DNA of 64,000 nucleotides, from assembly GCF_003853645.1 (NCBI RefSeq), contig NZ_QTPO01000002.1, forward strand, positions 186,001 through 250,000, read 5' to 3'. The DNA comes from Burkholderia sp. Bp9143 (GTDB taxonomy: Bacteria; Pseudomonadota; Gammaproteobacteria; Burkholderiales; Burkholderiaceae). The position numbers were made by a program, and so were the translations under genes. Below the pieces are notes generated by a model that saw only the letters and a list, made by a program, of their open reading frames with translations, had not been told where the DNA came from and did no database searches. Shown in pieces: positions 39,771 through 50,255 of the stretch (the first letter of the stretch is position 1; the number at the start of each line of letters is the position of its first letter).

Positions 39771-40250
39771 ATGAACCGATTTTCCAAGCGTTTCGGCCCG
39801 CTCCCCGCGTACCGCCCGCAACCCGTGTCCGAAGTGCTCAACCGCACCGACGCGTTCGCGGCGCTGCGCGCCGGCGTCGAACAGGTCGCGTCGCTGCAGC
39901 GCGACCTCGCCGCGCTCCTGCCCGACTATCTTGCGAATCATGTCGAACCGGGCTCCATCAAGGACGGCACCCTGACCCTCTTTGCCGCGCACAATGCGCT
40001 TGCCGCCCGGCTGCGGCAGGTCGAGCCGCGCCTGCTCGCCGATCTCCAGAAGCGCGGCTGGCCGGTCTCGGCGTTGCGCGTGCGCGTGCGGCCGAAGGAC
40101 GCGCCGGAACCGCCACACGTGAAGCAGGCGCGCATGACGACCGTCGGCGCCACCGCGCTGCGCGAGCTCGCCGATCACCTCGAGCCGTCGCCGCTGCAGG
40201 CCGCGCTCGCGCGGATGGCCGCGCGGCACGGCGCAAAGTCGTCGCGCTGA
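39771..40250 (+). CDS. DUF721/DciA-like protein
   Basis: A 159-residue protein with the DUF721 (DciA N-terminal, KH-like) fold at about residues 20-115: VSEVLNRTDAFAALRAG, LLPDYLANHVEPGSIKDGTL and LFAAHNALAARLRQVEPRLL. DciA recruits the DnaB helicase during replication initiation in bacteria that lack DnaC, as beta-proteobacteria do. The basic C-terminal end fits DNA or helicase contact. The ATG at 39771 begins MNRFSKRFGPL. TACAAT at 39722-39727 may be its -10. It is divergent from secA, the usual place for this gene. Confidence 0.82.
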   Translation: MNRFSKRFGPLPAYRPQPVSEVLNRTDAFAALRAGVEQVASLQRDLAALLPDYLANHVEPGSIKDGTLTLFAAHNALAARLRQVEPRLLADLQKRGWPVSALRVRVRPKDAPEPPHVKQARMTTVGATALRELADHLEPSPLQAALARMAARHGAKSSR

Positions 40251-40276
40251 ATGCGCGCCGCCGGCCGCGGCCGCCC

Positions 40277-40310
40277 AACAAAAAAGCGACCCGAAGGTCG
40301 CTTTTTTGTT
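40277..40310. terminator. Bidirectional terminator between the DciA-like gene and lpxC
   Basis: AACAAAAAAGCGACC (40277-40291) pairs perfectly over 15 bp with GGTCGCTTTTTTGTT (40296-40310) around CGAA. It serves both convergent genes. Confidence 0.94.
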
Positions 40311-40329
40311 GCAGGGAGCCCGACGCCGA

Positions 40330-41247
40330 TCAGGCGAAGGCCGTCTGCGTGTCGAAAGCGAAGCCGCTCGGTGCGGCTTGCGGATCGTCGAACGTGACGA
40401 TCTCGTACGCATCTTCGTGCGCGAGCAGCTCGCGCAGCAGCGCGTTGTTCAGCCCGTGCCCCGACTTGTACGCGGTGTACGACGCCAGCAGCGGATGGCC
40501 GACCACGTACAGGTCGCCGATCGCGTCAAGCATCTTGTGCTTCACGAACTCATCGTCGTAGCGCAGCCCGTCGTTGTTCAGAATCCGGTATTCGTCGAGC
40601 ACGATCGCGTTGTCCATGCTGCCGCCGCGTGCGAGACCCAGCTCGCGCATCATTTCGACTTCGTGGGCAAAACCGAACGTACGTGCCCGCGCGATCTCGC
40701 GCACGTACGACGTGTTCGCGAAGTCGACCTCGAGTTCCTGGCCGGTCTTGTCGACGGCCGGGTGACGGAAGTCGATCGTGAACTTCAGCTTGAAGCCGAA
40801 ATACGGATCAAGACGCGCGAATTTGTCGCCGTCGCGGATTTCGACCGGCTTCTTCACCTTGATGAAGCGCTTCGGCGCGTTCTGCTCCTCGATGCCCGCG
40901 GACTGGATCAGGAACACGAAGGACGCGGCGCTGCCGTCCATGATCGGGATTTCCTCGGCCGTCACGTCGACATAGAGGTTGTCGATGCCGAGGCCAGCAC
41001 ACGCCGACATCAGGTGCTCGACGGTCGAAACGCGCGCACCATCCTTCTGCAGCACCGACGCGAGCCGCGTGTCGCCGATCGACATCGCGGATGCCGGAAT
41101 GTCGACGGGCGTGGGCAGGTCGACGCGCGAGAAAACGATCCCTGTGCCCGGCGCGGCCGGGCGGAGCGTCAGTTCGACCTTGCGGCCCGAGTGGAGACCG
41201 ATGCCCACGGTCTTCACGATCGATTTGATGGTGCGCTGCTTCAGCAT
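40330..41247 (-). CDS. lpxC: UDP-3-O-acyl-N-acetylglucosamine deacetylase
   Basis: Zinc deacetylase, the committed step of lipid A synthesis. The 305-residue protein has the zinc ligands His78 (STVEHLMSA), His237 and Asp241 (HKMLD), and the catalytic base/acid pair with Glu77 and His264 ([10 protein letters not shown]). The ATG at 41247 starts [15 protein letters not shown]; an in-frame ATG ten codons upstream is less likely. It closes the division cluster, as in E. coli, but separated from ftsZ by a peroxiredoxin gene. Confidence 0.98.
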   Translation of the reverse strand: MLKQRTIKSIVKTVGIGLHSGRKVELTLRPAAPGTGIVFSRVDLPTPVDIPASAMSIGDTRLASVLQKDGARVSTVEHLMSACAGLGIDNLYVDVTAEEIPIMDGSAASFVFLIQSAGIEEQNAPKRFIKVKKPVEIRDGDKFARLDPYFGFKLKFTIDFRHPAVDKTGQELEVDFANTSYVREIARARTFGFAHEVEMMRELGLARGGSMDNAIVLDEYRILNNDGLRYDDEFVKHKMLDAIGDLYVVGHPLLASYTAYKSGHGLNNALLRELLAHEDAYEIVTFDDPQAAPSGFAFDTQTAFA

Positions 41248-41260
41248 GGTGTTCTTCATC

Positions 41261-41309
41261 TTGATTGAGAATATCAATCAGGAGTTATATTCGATAGGTG
41301 GGATTATAG
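41261..41309 (-). promoter_or_regulatory. lpxC leader: -10 box and small hairpin
   Basis: On the minus strand TATAAT (41309-41304) is a perfect -10 about 60 bases before lpxC, without a clear -35. Between it and the start codon TGATTGA (41274-41280 complement) pairs with TCAATCA (41262-41268 complement), a 7-bp hairpin ahead of the ribosome site region. Confidence 0.5.
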
Positions 41310-41382
41310 CGTAATTCCCTATTCAACGCTGTTTGAAACTGCGTATCAAACTGTTTCGACTGTTTACCCGCGCCGATACGGG

Positions 41383-41427
41383 ACGGGCCGATGCCCGGAA
41401 CGGAGGCGTTTCCGGTCATCGGCCCGT
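41383..41427 (-). other. Long perfect-stem hairpin between the peroxiredoxin gene and lpxC
   Basis: ACGGGCCGATG (41383-41393) pairs over 11 bp with CATCGGCCCGT (41417-41427), and the inner CCGG.../...CCGG adds more pairs. No T-run on either side, so it may be an RNA-processing site or mRNA-stability stem rather than a terminator. Confidence 0.5.
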
Positions 41428-41488
41428 GTTACAACTGCCCTGAGGCCCGGTGAGCAGCGTTGCCGGCAGGCAACGGCGCACCGCACGA

Positions 41489-41995
41489 TCAGGACGTCAA
41501 CGTCGCGAGCACACTCGCCGCATCGCTCACTTCGAACTTGCCCGGCGCTTCGACGGCCAGCGTCTTGACCACACCGTCGTCGACCACCATCGCGTAGCGC
41601 AGGGAACGGATTCCCATGCCACGCGCGGACAAATCCTGCGTCAGCCCCAGCGCATGAGTGAAAGCAGCGCTGCCGTCCGCCATCATGCGCACCTTGCCCG
41701 CGGTGTGCAGATCACGTCCCCATGCGCCCATCACGAATGCGTCGTTGACGGACACGCACCAGAGCTCGTCTATGCCCGCCGAGCGCAGTTGCTCGGCGTG
41801 CTCGACATAGCCCGGCACATGCTGCGCCGAGCAGGTCGGCGTGAACGCGCCCGGCAATCCGAAGATCACCACCCGCTTTCCCGCAACCTGGTCGCGCACG
41901 CTGTAGGCATTCGGCCCCAGCGAGCAGCCTTCGCGCGCGTCGTCGATGAACTCGAACAGTTGCGCGTCGGGCAGCGCGTCGCCCACTTGAATCAT
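41489..41995 (-). CDS. Peroxiredoxin, Prx5 type
   Basis: A 168-residue thiol peroxidase. The peroxidatic cysteine is C55 in GLPGAFTPTCSAQHVPGY, the Prx5 (hybrid/AhpC-TSA-like) signature, with the conserved Arg in GIRSLRYAMVV. Reductant (glutathione or thioredoxin) cannot be told. The ATG at 41995 was chosen for MIQVGDALPDAQLFE; the frame extends upstream without homology. It sits between ftsZ and lpxC, which in E. coli are nearly adjacent, a beta-proteobacterial insertion. Confidence 0.9.
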   Translation of the reverse strand: MIQVGDALPDAQLFEFIDDAREGCSLGPNAYSVRDQVAGKRVVIFGLPGAFTPTCSAQHVPGYVEHAEQLRSAGIDELWCVSVNDAFVMGAWGRDLHTAGKVRMMADGSAAFTHALGLTQDLSARGMGIRSLRYAMVVDDGVVKTLAVEAPGKFEVSDAASVLATLTS

Positions 41996-42146
41996 GGCTG
42001 GTCCCTCATAGCGATACGGTTTTTCGGCGTGTTGCGGACAGCACGGTCCATCCCGCCTCGCTCGAGCGAAGAGGGCACGTTTCCCGGCCCGGCGTCGCAT
42101 CCGACGCGGCCTGTCGTGGTCCGTAGCATCCGTCACGCCGGCGTTA

Positions 42147-42175
42147 CCGCGGCAATCTCAGCGATTGCGCCGCGG
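42147..42175 (-). terminator. Imperfect GC-rich hairpin after ftsZ
   Basis: CCGCGGCAATC (42147-42157) pairs with GATTG...CCGCGG (42163-42175) with a two-base bulge. It has no U-tract. Possible weak terminator or 3' stabiliser of the division-cluster mRNA, 20 bases past the ftsZ stop. Confidence 0.35.
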
Positions 42176-42195
42176 CTTCGCCTGTGTGTGCGTCG

Positions 42196-43392
42196 TCAGT
42201 CAGCCTGCTTGCGCAGGAAAGCCGGGATGTCGTACGTGTCGACACCCTTCTCCTGCAGCGCCTGCACGTGCGATGCCGCGGTTTCGCGCGAGTTGCGCCA
42301 CACCGCCGGCGTATCGAGCGCGCCGTAGTCGGCCGTGCTGACGTGTTGCGGCTGCGCATAGCCGTGCGAGACCGCGCTGACCGGCTGGTTGTCGGTACCC
42401 GTGCGCAGCAGCGTCATCGGAGCCGATTGCTGCTTCTTCGCCGCACGGCCCAGACCCGTCGCCACGACCGTCACGCGCAGCGCATCGCCCATTGCGTCGT
42501 CGTACACCGCACCGAAGATCACCGTGGCATCTTCCGCCGCGTAGCTCTTGATCGTGTTCATCACTTCGCGCGTTTCCGACAGGCGCAGCGAACGGCTCGA
42601 CGTGATGTTGACCAGCACGCCGCGCGCGCCCGACAGATCGACGCCTTCGAGCAGCGGGCTCGCCACGGCCTGTTCCGCCGCGAGGCGTGCGCGATCGACG
42701 CCGGCGACCGTCGCCGTGCCCATCATCGCCTTGCCCTGCTCGCCCATCACCGTCTTCACGTCTTCGAAGTCGACGTTCACGAGGCCATCGACATTGATGA
42801 TTTCAGCAATGCCTGCAACCGCGTTGTTCAACACGTCGTCCGCGCACTGGAAGCACTTGTCCATCTCGGCGTCATCGCCCATCACGTCGAACAGCTTGTC
42901 GTTCAGGACGACGATCAGCGAGTCGACGTGATCCTCCAGTTGCTGCGAGCCTGCTTCCGCGACGCGCATCCGCTTGCCGCCTTCGAATTCGAACGGCTTG
43001 CTGACGACACCAACCGTCAGGATGCCCATCTCCTTCGCGATCTGCGCGACCACCGGCGCCGCGCCCGTACCCGTGCCGCCACCCATGCCGGCCGTGATGA
43101 ACACCATGTGCGCGCCACGCAGTGCGTCGGCGATGCGCTCACGCGCCTCTTCCGCCGCCGCCTTGCCCATTTCCGGCTTCGCGCCGGCGCCGAGGCCGGT
43201 GTTGCCGAGCTGAATCACGGACGGTGCGCGCGCACGCGACAGCGCCTGTGCGTCGGTGTTCATCACGATGAAGTCGACGCCCTGCACGCCACGGTTGATC
43301 ATGTGCTGAACGGCATTGCCGCCAGCGCCGCCAACGCCGACCACCTTGATGATGGTGCCGTTGGTTTCGGTTTCCAGCATTTCGAATTCCAT
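42196..43392 (-). CDS. ftsZ: Cell division protein FtsZ
   Basis: Tubulin-like GTPase forming the Z ring. The 398-residue protein has the GTP-binding tubulin signature GGGTGTG (104-110) in ITAGMGGGTGTGAAP, the T7 catalytic loop NVDFEDVKTVM, a variable linker from about 320, and the conserved C-terminal peptide DTYDIPAFLRKQ that binds FtsA and ZipA-type partners. The ATG at 43392 follows GGAGG; an in-frame start five codons upstream is less likely. Last of the division genes; preceded by a 111-base gap after ftsA, which may hold a promoter. Confidence 0.99.
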   Translation of the reverse strand: MEFEMLETETNGTIIKVVGVGGAGGNAVQHMINRGVQGVDFIVMNTDAQALSRARAPSVIQLGNTGLGAGAKPEMGKAAAEEARERIADALRGAHMVFITAGMGGGTGTGAAPVVAQIAKEMGILTVGVVSKPFEFEGGKRMRVAEAGSQQLEDHVDSLIVVLNDKLFDVMGDDAEMDKCFQCADDVLNNAVAGIAEIINVDGLVNVDFEDVKTVMGEQGKAMMGTATVAGVDRARLAAEQAVASPLLEGVDLSGARGVLVNITSSRSLRLSETREVMNTIKSYAAEDATVIFGAVYDDAMGDALRVTVVATGLGRAAKKQQSAPMTLLRTGTDNQPVSAVSHGYAQPQHVSTADYGALDTPAVWRNSRETAASHVQALQEKGVDTYDIPAFLRKQAD

Positions 43393-43503
43393 TGTTGCCT
43401 CCGTCAAGAAAATAAACCTACTCGGCCGTTATTCGGCAGGAGATCGGGCAACCCCCTGTCGCGCGCCAGCCGCCGGCACCGGCGCGAATTTCGATTCGGT
43501 TCG

Positions 43504-44736
43504 TCAGAAGTTGCTCAGGAACCATTCCTTCATCCGCGAGAAGATCTGCCCCGCGTTGCCGGACTGCACGGCGACCTTGCGGCCGCGCATGCGCTGGGCA
43601 CTGCCTTCGACGAGCAGGCCCATCGCCGTCGAGTAGCGCGGATTGCGCACGACGTCGGCGAGGCCGCCCGCGTATTCCGGCGCGCCGATGCGCACCGGTT
43701 TCAGGAAAATGTCTTCGCCGAGCTCGACCATGCCCGGCATCATCGAAGCCCCGCCGGTAATGACCACGCCGGAGCTCAGCAGTTCTTCGTAACCCGACTC
43801 GCGCACGACCTGCTGCACGAGCGAGAACAGTTCCTCGACGCGCGGCTCGATCACGGCGGCAAGCGCCTGGCGCGACAGCGTGCGCGGGCCGCGTTCGCCG
43901 AGGCCCGGCACTTCGACCATCTCGTCCGGATCGGCGAGCGCCTGCTTCGCGATCCCGTAGCCGACCTTGATGTCTTCCGCATCCGGCGTCGGCGTGCGCA
44001 GCGCCATCGCGATGTCGCTCGTGATTTGGTCGCCGGCGATCGGAATCACCGCGGTATGGCGGATCGCGCCTTCGGCGAAGATCGCGATGTCGGTCGTGCC
44101 GCCGCCGACGTCGACCAGCACCACGCCGAGATCCTTCTCGTCTTCCGTCAGCACGGCCAGCGACGACGCGAGCGGCTGCAGGATCAGGTCGTTCACTTCC
44201 AGCCCGCAGCGGCGCACGCACTTGACGATGTTCTGCGCGGCACTGACCGCGCCCGTCACGATGTGCACCTTCACCTCGAGGCGGATGCCGCTCATCCCGA
44301 TCGGCTCGCGCACGTCTTCCTGGCCGTCGATGATGAATTCCTGCGTGAGGATGTGCAGCACCTGCTGGTCGGTCGGGATGTTGATCGCCTTCGCGGTCTC
44401 GATCACGCGCGCGACGTCGGTCTGCGTGACTTCCTTGTCCTTGATCGCGACCATCCCGCTCGAGTTGAAGCTGCGGATGTGGCTGCCGGCAATCCCCGTG
44501 AACACGTTGGTGATCTTGCAGTCGGCCATCAGCTCGGCTTCCTCGAGCGCGCGCTGAATCGACTGCACGGTGGCCTCGATGTTGACCACCACGCCCTTCT
44601 TCAGACCCTTCGATTCGCTCTGGCCGAGGCCGATCACCTCGTAATGGCCCTCGCCCTTCAGCTCGGCGACGATGGCCACCACCTTCGACGTGCCGATGTC
44701 GAGGGAAACCAGCAGATCCTTGTAGTCTTTGCTCAT
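43504..44736 (-). CDS. ftsA: Cell division protein FtsA
   Basis: Actin-like ATPase that tethers FtsZ to the membrane. The 410-residue protein has the phosphate-1 motif VSLDIGTSKVVAIV, the 1C domain, VLVDVGGGTTDIAIF (phosphate-2) and VITGGASMMPGM (adenosine motif). It ends in an amphipathic helix (IFSRMKEWFLSNF) that acts as the membrane anchor. The ATG at 44736 begins MSKDYKDLLVSLD. ftsQ ends 26 bases upstream. Confidence 0.98.
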   Translation of the reverse strand: MSKDYKDLLVSLDIGTSKVVAIVAELKGEGHYEVIGLGQSESKGLKKGVVVNIEATVQSIQRALEEAELMADCKITNVFTGIAGSHIRSFNSSGMVAIKDKEVTQTDVARVIETAKAINIPTDQQVLHILTQEFIIDGQEDVREPIGMSGIRLEVKVHIVTGAVSAAQNIVKCVRRCGLEVNDLILQPLASSLAVLTEDEKDLGVVLVDVGGGTTDIAIFAEGAIRHTAVIPIAGDQITSDIAMALRTPTPDAEDIKVGYGIAKQALADPDEMVEVPGLGERGPRTLSRQALAAVIEPRVEELFSLVQQVVRESGYEELLSSGVVITGGASMMPGMVELGEDIFLKPVRIGAPEYAGGLADVVRNPRYSTAMGLLVEGSAQRMRGRKVAVQSGNAGQIFSRMKEWFLSNF

Positions 44737-44762
44737 AAAGTGCTCTTGCGTGTGATCTCTCG

Positions 44763-45515
44763 TTACTTCTTGCGCTTGTCGGTATCGGTCAGGAACCGCA
44801 TGCCTGCCGCACGAATCGCGAATCCGTTCGGATAACGCAGGTCCGCGTACTCGATGTCGTTGCCCCAACGCTCCGTGACGGCCGGCCACGCGGCGACGAG
44901 GCGCTGGCTCCGGTCATGCAGGGTCTCGCTGGTACGCTCCTTGCCCAGTTCGACCTGCATGCCGTTCGACAGCTTCACCGTCCACGCGTAGCGCGCCGAC
45001 AGCGTCACTTCTTCCGGCGCCGCCTTCAGCGGCGCAAACCAGTTCGCGAAGTCGCGATACCGCGTGACGACTTCCTTCGCACTGCCCTCCGGGCCGTCGA
45101 ACGCGGGCAGTTCCTGATCCAGTTCGCCCTGGTTCGCGGTGAACAGCTCGCCGTCGACGCTCACGAGCTGCGCGCTGCCCCAGGTCCCGAGCGGTTTGTA
45201 CTCCTCGAGCGTGACAGCCAGCGCATTCGGCCAGACCCGGCGCACGCTCGCGTGGCGCACCCACGGCATCTGCTCGAACGCGGCACGCGCCGTGTCGAGA
45301 TCGACCGTGAAGAAATTGCCCTTCAGCCGGCCGACCACGCCCGCACGCACCGTCGGCGTGTTGATGTGCTCGGTGTCGCCGTCGATCCGGATTTCGCGCA
45401 ACGCGAACGTCGGACGCTGGATCAGCCAGTAGCAACCGGCCGCCGCCAACACGAGCAGCAGCAGCGCGTACAGCGCGCTGGCGGCAAGGTTGAGTTGGCG
45501 AACGTTGTTCCACAT
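44763..45515 (-). CDS. ftsQ: Cell division protein FtsQ
   Basis: Bitopic protein of the FtsQLB complex that controls septal peptidoglycan synthesis. The 250-residue protein has a short cytosolic N-terminus and one membrane helix (about 13-35; LYALLLLVLAAAGCYWL). A periplasmic POTRA domain follows (FALREIRIDGDTEH to VRHASVRRVWPNALAV), then the FtsQ beta domain (YKPLGTWGSAQLVSVDGE). The basic C-terminus ends in DTDKRKK. It begins 19 bases after ddlB. Confidence 0.96.
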   Translation of the reverse strand: MWNNVRQLNLAASALYALLLLVLAAAGCYWLIQRPTFALREIRIDGDTEHINTPTVRAGVVGRLKGNFFTVDLDTARAAFEQMPWVRHASVRRVWPNALAVTLEEYKPLGTWGSAQLVSVDGELFTANQGELDQELPAFDGPEGSAKEVVTRYRDFANWFAPLKAAPEEVTLSARYAWTVKLSNGMQVELGKERTSETLHDRSQRLVAAWPAVTERWGNDIEYADLRYPNGFAIRAAGMRFLTDTDKRKK

Positions 45516-45534
45516 ACGTCGTTCCGTTCCTGCG

Positions 45535-46476
45535 TCAGTCGTTGAGCGTAAGCGACAGCACCTTCACGACCAGCTCCGAATAGCTGATGCCGATCGACCG
45601 CGCGGCCTTCGGCGGCAGCGAGTGGTCGGTCATCCCGGGGGCCGTGTTCACTTCCAGGAAATACGCGTTGCCGGCGGCGTCGAGCATGAAGTCCGCCCGG
45701 CCCCAGTCGGTGCAGCCGAGCACGTCGAACGCGCGGCGCGCGATGCGCTTCAGTTCAGCTTCCTGTTCGGCGGGCAGCCCGCACGGAATCAGGTACTGCG
45801 TATCGTCGGCAACATACTTCGCGTGGTAGTCGTAGAACTCGCCGGCCGGCACGATCTTGATCAGCGGCAGGTCGAGATCGCCGGCGATGCACGCGGTGTA
45901 TTCGCCGCCGCCTTCGATGCTCTTCTCGACGATCACGATCTTGTCGTGCGTCGCGGCTTCCGACAGTGCGGCGGGCAACGCGTCGGCCGTCTTCACCTTC
46001 AGCACCGCGACGCTCGAGCCTTCGCTCGCCGGTTTCACGAACAGCGGCAGGCCGAGCTTCGCGACGATGTCCGTCGCGCGCGCCGCGTAATCGTCGCCGC
46101 GCATCACCGTCTCGAACGGCGGCGTCGGCACGCCCGTCTGCTGCCACACGAGCTTCGTGCGGAACTTGTCGAGACCGAGCGCCGAGCCGAGCACGCCGCT
46201 GCCCGTGTAGCGGATTCCGTAGAAATCGAGCGCGCCCTGGATCTGGCCGTTCTCGCCGTAGCCGCCGTGCAGCGCGTTGAACGCGCGCACGAAGCCTTCG
46301 TCCTTCAGCGCCGATAGCGGCCGCTCGGCCGGGTCGAACGGATGCGCGTCGACGCCCGCATCGCGCAGGCCCTGCAGCACGAGACGGCCCGAGGTGAGCG
46401 ACACCTCGCGCTCGGCGGATTCGCCGCCGAACAACACCGCCACCTTGCCGAAACGTTTCGGATCGATCCCGCTCAT
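45535..46476 (-). CDS. ddlB: D-alanine--D-alanine ligase
   Basis: Makes the D-Ala-D-Ala dipeptide added by MurF. The 313-residue ATP-grasp enzyme has the N-terminal [16 protein letters not shown], the serine/lysine loop [13 protein letters not shown], the omega-loop tyrosine ([13 protein letters not shown]), and the metal site [15 protein letters not shown]. The Tyr in the omega loop marks a D-Ala rather than D-lactate ligase. It starts one base after the murC stop. Confidence 0.97.
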   Translation of the reverse strand: MSGIDPKRFGKVAVLFGGESAEREVSLTSGRLVLQGLRDAGVDAHPFDPAERPLSALKDEGFVRAFNALHGGYGENGQIQGALDFYGIRYTGSGVLGSALGLDKFRTKLVWQQTGVPTPPFETVMRGDDYAARATDIVAKLGLPLFVKPASEGSSVAVLKVKTADALPAALSEAATHDKIVIVEKSIEGGGEYTACIAGDLDLPLIKIVPAGEFYDYHAKYVADDTQYLIPCGLPAEQEAELKRIARRAFDVLGCTDWGRADFMLDAAGNAYFLEVNTAPGMTDHSLPPKAARSIGISYSELVVKVLSLTLND

Positions 46477-46477
46477 G

Positions 46478-47875
46478 TCATGCCTTCTGTTGTGTGTGTT
46501 GCACGAGCTTCGCCGGCACGCCGCCGATCGAACCCGCGCCCATCGTGATCACCACGTCGCCGTTCAGCGCGACCTTGGCCAGTGCGTCCGGCACGTCGTC
46601 GACCGTCGCGACGAACACCGGGTCAACCTTCCCCACCGCGCGCAGCGCACGCGACAGCGCGTCGCCGTTGGCCGTCGCGATCGCCGCCTCGCCCGCGGCA
46701 TAGACTTCCGTCAGCACCAGCGCGTCGACCGTCGACAGCACGTTGACGAAGTCGTCGAAGCAGTCGCGCGTGCGCGTGTAGCGATGCGGCTGGAACGCCA
46801 GCACGAGGCGGCGGCCCGGGAACGCACCGCGCGCGGCCGCGATCGTCGCGGCCATCTCGACCGGGTGGTGGCCGTAATCGTCGATCAGCGTGTACTGGCC
46901 GCCGTCCGCGCTCGGCACCTCGCCGTAGCGCTGGAAGCGCCGGCCGACGCCGTTGAATTCCGCCAGCGCCAGCTGGATCGCGTCGTCCGCCACGCCGAGA
47001 TCGGTCGCGATCGCGATCGCCGCGAGCGCGTTCTGCACGTTGTGCAGGCCCGGCAGGTTCAGCACCACCGCCAGCGGCGCACGACCTTCGCGGATCACCG
47101 TGAAGTGCATGCGGCCGTCGCGTGCGTCGATGTCTTCCGCGCGCACCTGCGCGTCCGGCGACAGCCCGTAGCGCACGACCGGCTTCGAGATGAACGGGAT
47201 GATCTGCCGCACGTTCGGATCGTCGACGCACACCACCGCGCTGCCGTAAAACGGCAGGCGCTGAGTGAATTCGATGAACGCCTGCTTGAGCCGCGCGAAA
47301 TCGTGGCCGTAGGTATCCATGTGATCGGCATCGATGTTCGTGATGACTTCGATCACCGGATACAGGTTCAGGAACGACGCGTCCGACTCGTCGGCCTCGG
47401 CGACGATGAAATCGCCCGTGCCGAGCCGCGCGTTCGCGCCGGCGCTGATCAGCCGGCCGCCGATCACGAAGGTCGGATCGAGGCCGCCCGCCGCGAGCAC
47501 GCTCGCGACGAGGCTCGTCGTCGTGGTCTTGCCGTGCGTGCCGGCAATCGCGATCCCCTGCTTCAGGCGCATGAGTTCCGCGAGCATCACCGCGCGCTGC
47601 ACGATCGGCACGCGCTGGTGGCGCGCGGCCAGCACTTCGGGGTTGTCCGAGCGCACGGCCGTCGACACGACGACCGCGTTCGCACCCTCGATGTTCGCCG
47701 CGTCGTGGCCGATCGCGATCCGCGCGCCGAGCGCCTCGAGACGGTCGGTCACCGCGTTGCGCGACAAGTCGGAGCCGCTGACCTCGTAGCCGAGGTTGAC
47801 GAGCACCTCGGCGATGCCGCTCATGCCCGCGCCGCCGATCCCGACGAAATGAATATGTTTGACGATGTGTTTCAT
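46478..47875 (-). CDS. murC: UDP-N-acetylmuramate--L-alanine ligase
   Basis: Adds the first stem-peptide residue to UDP-MurNAc. The 465-residue protein shows the N-terminal [16 protein letters not shown] (UDP-binding Rossmann), [14 protein letters not shown] as ATP P-loop, [12 protein letters not shown], and the C-terminal [10 protein letters not shown]. The ATG at 47875 overlaps the murG stop by four bases. The open frame extends upstream across murG only as a shadow. Confidence 0.98.
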   Translation of the reverse strand: MKHIVKHIHFVGIGGAGMSGIAEVLVNLGYEVSGSDLSRNAVTDRLEALGARIAIGHDAANIEGANAVVVSTAVRSDNPEVLAARHQRVPIVQRAVMLAELMRLKQGIAIAGTHGKTTTTSLVASVLAAGGLDPTFVIGGRLISAGANARLGTGDFIVAEADESDASFLNLYPVIEVITNIDADHMDTYGHDFARLKQAFIEFTQRLPFYGSAVVCVDDPNVRQIIPFISKPVVRYGLSPDAQVRAEDIDARDGRMHFTVIREGRAPLAVVLNLPGLHNVQNALAAIAIATDLGVADDAIQLALAEFNGVGRRFQRYGEVPSADGGQYTLIDDYGHHPVEMAATIAAARGAFPGRRLVLAFQPHRYTRTRDCFDDFVNVLSTVDALVLTEVYAAGEAAIATANGDALSRALRAVGKVDPVFVATVDDVPDALAKVALNGDVVITMGAGSIGGVPAKLVQHTQQKA

Positions 47876-48975
47876 TGCAGTTGTTCCAGGTTCGCGCCGG
47901 CCACCTTCGCGCAGACACGCGCGACTTCGTCGGTGGCCTCGGGCTTCGCCAGCGCTCGCGAACGCTCCGCCATGTCCGCGAGCGATGCCCGCGACTGGCC
48001 GTGCAGCCAGTCGGCAAGCAGATCCGCCGACAGGTCGCGTTGTTGCACCAGCACCGCCGCGCCCGCATCGGCGAGGAACGCGGCGTTGGTCGTCTGGTGA
48101 TCGTCGACTGCGTACGGGAACGGCACGAACAGCGCTGCCACGCCCACCGCCGCGATCTCCGACACCGTCATCGCGCCGGAGCGGCAGATCACGAGATCCG
48201 CCGCTGCGTACGCGGTCGCCATGTCGTCGATGAACGGCACGAGCCGTACGTCGTCGTCGCCCGCGAAACCGGCCGCTTCGTAATTCGCCTTCAGCGCGTC
48301 GATGTGCTTCGCGCCGGCCTGGTGCACGACGCGCGGGCGCTCGCCCGGCGCCAGCAGCGCCAGCGCGCGCGGCACGACTTCGTTCAGCGCGGCGGCGCCG
48401 AGACTGCCGCCGACGACCAGCACGTTCAGCGGGCCGCTGCGCGATGCATAGCGTGCTTTGGGCGTTTCCGTGCGCGCAAGTTCCGCGCGAATCGGGTTGC
48501 CGGTCCATTCCGCGTGCGGCAACGCACCGGGGAACGCGACGAGCACGCGCTTCGCGAACTTCGCGAGCACCTTGTTCGCGAGACCGGCGATCGAATTCTG
48601 TTCGTGCAGCACGAGCGGACGGCCCGACAGCGCGGTCATCACGCCCGCCGGGAACGTGATGTAGCCGCCCATCCCGAGCACGACGTCCGGCCGCACGCGG
48701 CGCAGCGCGCCGAGGCTTTGCCAGCAAGCCCGCAGCAGGTTGAACGGCAGCGTCAGCTTGGTCTTCAGGCCCTTGCCGCGCAGTCCGCCGAAGCGCACGT
48801 ATTCCATCGGAATGCCGTGCTTCGGCACGAGCGTCGCTTCCATCCCGGCCGGATTGCCGAGCCATACGACGCGCCAGCCCGCCGCTTCCATCCGGTGCGC
48901 GACCGCGAGCCCCGGGAACACGTGGCCCCCGGTGCCGCCTGCCATCACCATCAGCGTGCGTCGCGACGCGGTCAT
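47872..48975 (-). CDS. murG: UDP-GlcNAc--lipid I N-acetylglucosaminyltransferase
   Basis: GT-B glycosyltransferase at the inner face of the membrane that turns lipid I into lipid II. The 367-residue protein has [19 protein letters not shown] (the first G-loop), the second loop [13 protein letters not shown], and the donor-site HQAGAKH and [15 protein letters not shown]. The stop overlaps murC and the start overlaps the ftsW stop (four bases each), so the three are translationally coupled. Confidence 0.98.
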   Translation of the reverse strand: MTASRRTLMVMAGGTGGHVFPGLAVAHRMEAAGWRVVWLGNPAGMEATLVPKHGIPMEYVRFGGLRGKGLKTKLTLPFNLLRACWQSLGALRRVRPDVVLGMGGYITFPAGVMTALSGRPLVLHEQNSIAGLANKVLAKFAKRVLVAFPGALPHAEWTGNPIRAELARTETPKARYASRSGPLNVLVVGGSLGAAALNEVVPRALALLAPGERPRVVHQAGAKHIDALKANYEAAGFAGDDDVRLVPFIDDMATAYAAADLVICRSGAMTVSEIAAVGVAALFVPFPYAVDDHQTTNAAFLADAGAAVLVQQRDLSADLLADWLHGQSRASLADMAERSRALAKPEATDEVARVCAKVAGANLEQLQ

Positions 48976-50255
48976 ACCTTTCCTCCGCGCATCAATACGC
49001 GATTTTCATAGTCGACCCGCAGCAGCACCGCGAGCGCGACACAATTCAGCAGGATGCCCGAGCCGCCGTAGCTCACGAGCGGCAGCGTCAGGCCCTTGGT
49101 CGGCAGCAGGCCGAGGTTCACGCCCATGTTGATGAACGTCTGCGCGCCGAACCAGATACCGATGCCCTTCGCCATCAGACCCGCGAACGTACGGTCGAGC
49201 GCGAGCGCCTGGCGACCGATCTCGAACGCGCGGCGCACGATCCAGTAGAACAGCAGGATCACGACCAGCACGCCGACGAAGCCGAGTTCCTCGCCGATCA
49301 CGGCGAGGATGAAGTCGGTATGCGCTTCGGGCAGGTAGTTCAGCTTCTCGACGCTGCCGCCGAGACCGACGCCGAACCATTCGCCGCGGCCGAACGCGAT
49401 CAGCGAGTGCGTGAGCTGGTATGCCTTGCCCTGCGCATAGCGTTCGTCCCACGGATCGAGATACGCGAAGATCCGCTCGCGACGCCACGGCGACAGCCAT
49501 ACGAGCATCGTGAAGGTGCCGACCGCCGTCGCGACCAGACCGCCGAACAGCTTGCCGTTCACGCCGCCGAGGAACAGCACGCCCATCGCGATCGCGGCGA
49601 CCACCATGAACGCGCCCATGTCCGGCTCGAGCAGCAGCAGCGCGCCGACGAGACCGACCGCGAACGCCATCGGCAGGAAGCCCTTCGCGAAGCTCTGCAT
49701 GTACTCCTGCTTGCGCACCGTGTAGTTCGCCGCGTAGATCGTCACCGCGAGCTTCATGATTTCCGACGGCTGCATGTTCGTGATGCCGAGCGGAATCCAG
49801 CGGCGCGCGCCGTTCACGCCCTTGCCGACGTGCGGGATCAGCACGATCACGAGGCCGACCAGCGCGATCAGAAAGAGATGCGGCGCGTATTTGTCCCAGA
49901 TAGATACAGGCACCCGGAACGCGATCACCGCCGCGATGAACGCAACGACGAGCGATACACAGTGGCGCATCAGAAACGCGTAATCGTGATACGACGCGTA
50001 TTTAGGCGAATCGGGCATCGCGATCGATGCCGAATACACCATCACGACGCCGAGTCCGAGCAGCGCGATGGCGACCCACAGCAGCGAGTAGTCGAAGTCG
50101 AGCATCCGCGAGCGGCTCGGCCGCACCCCGTTGACGACGCTCGCGAGGCCGCCGGTCGCGGCGCGCGTGGCGGACGCGACGCGGCCGCCGGCGGCGTTGC
50201 CGCCGGTGTCGCGCCGGTCGTTGAAACGGGAGACGAGGCGATCGGACCAGCTCAT
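48972..50255 (-). CDS. ftsW: Septal peptidoglycan polymerase FtsW (SEDS family)
   Basis: A SEDS glycosyltransferase that polymerises lipid II together with FtsI. The 427-residue protein has about ten membrane helices and the SEDS signatures [10 protein letters not shown] and [19 protein letters not shown]. An Arg/Gly-rich cytosolic N-terminal extension of about 50 residues precedes the first helix. Its start overlaps the murD stop by four bases. Confidence 0.97.
   Translation of the reverse strand: MSWSDRLVSRFNDRRDTGGNAAGGRVASATRAATGGLASVVNGVRPSRSRMLDFDYSLLWVAIALLGLGVVMVYSASIAMPDSPKYASYHDYAFLMRHCVSLVVAFIAAVIAFRVPVSIWDKYAPHLFLIALVGLVIVLIPHVGKGVNGARRWIPLGITNMQPSEIMKLAVTIYAANYTVRKQEYMQSFAKGFLPMAFAVGLVGALLLLEPDMGAFMVVAAIAMGVLFLGGVNGKLFGGLVATAVGTFTMLVWLSPWRRERIFAYLDPWDERYAQGKAYQLTHSLIAFGRGEWFGVGLGGSVEKLNYLPEAHTDFILAVIGEELGFVGVLVVILLFYWIVRRAFEIGRQALALDRTFAGLMAKGIGIWFGAQTFINMGVNLGLLPTKGLTLPLVSYGGSGILLNCVALAVLLRVDYENRVLMRGGKV

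Noticed and set aside
42184-44835. 883-codon plus-strand frame opposite ftsZ-ftsA
   Set aside because: Shadow of the two division genes, His/Arg-rich, without motifs.
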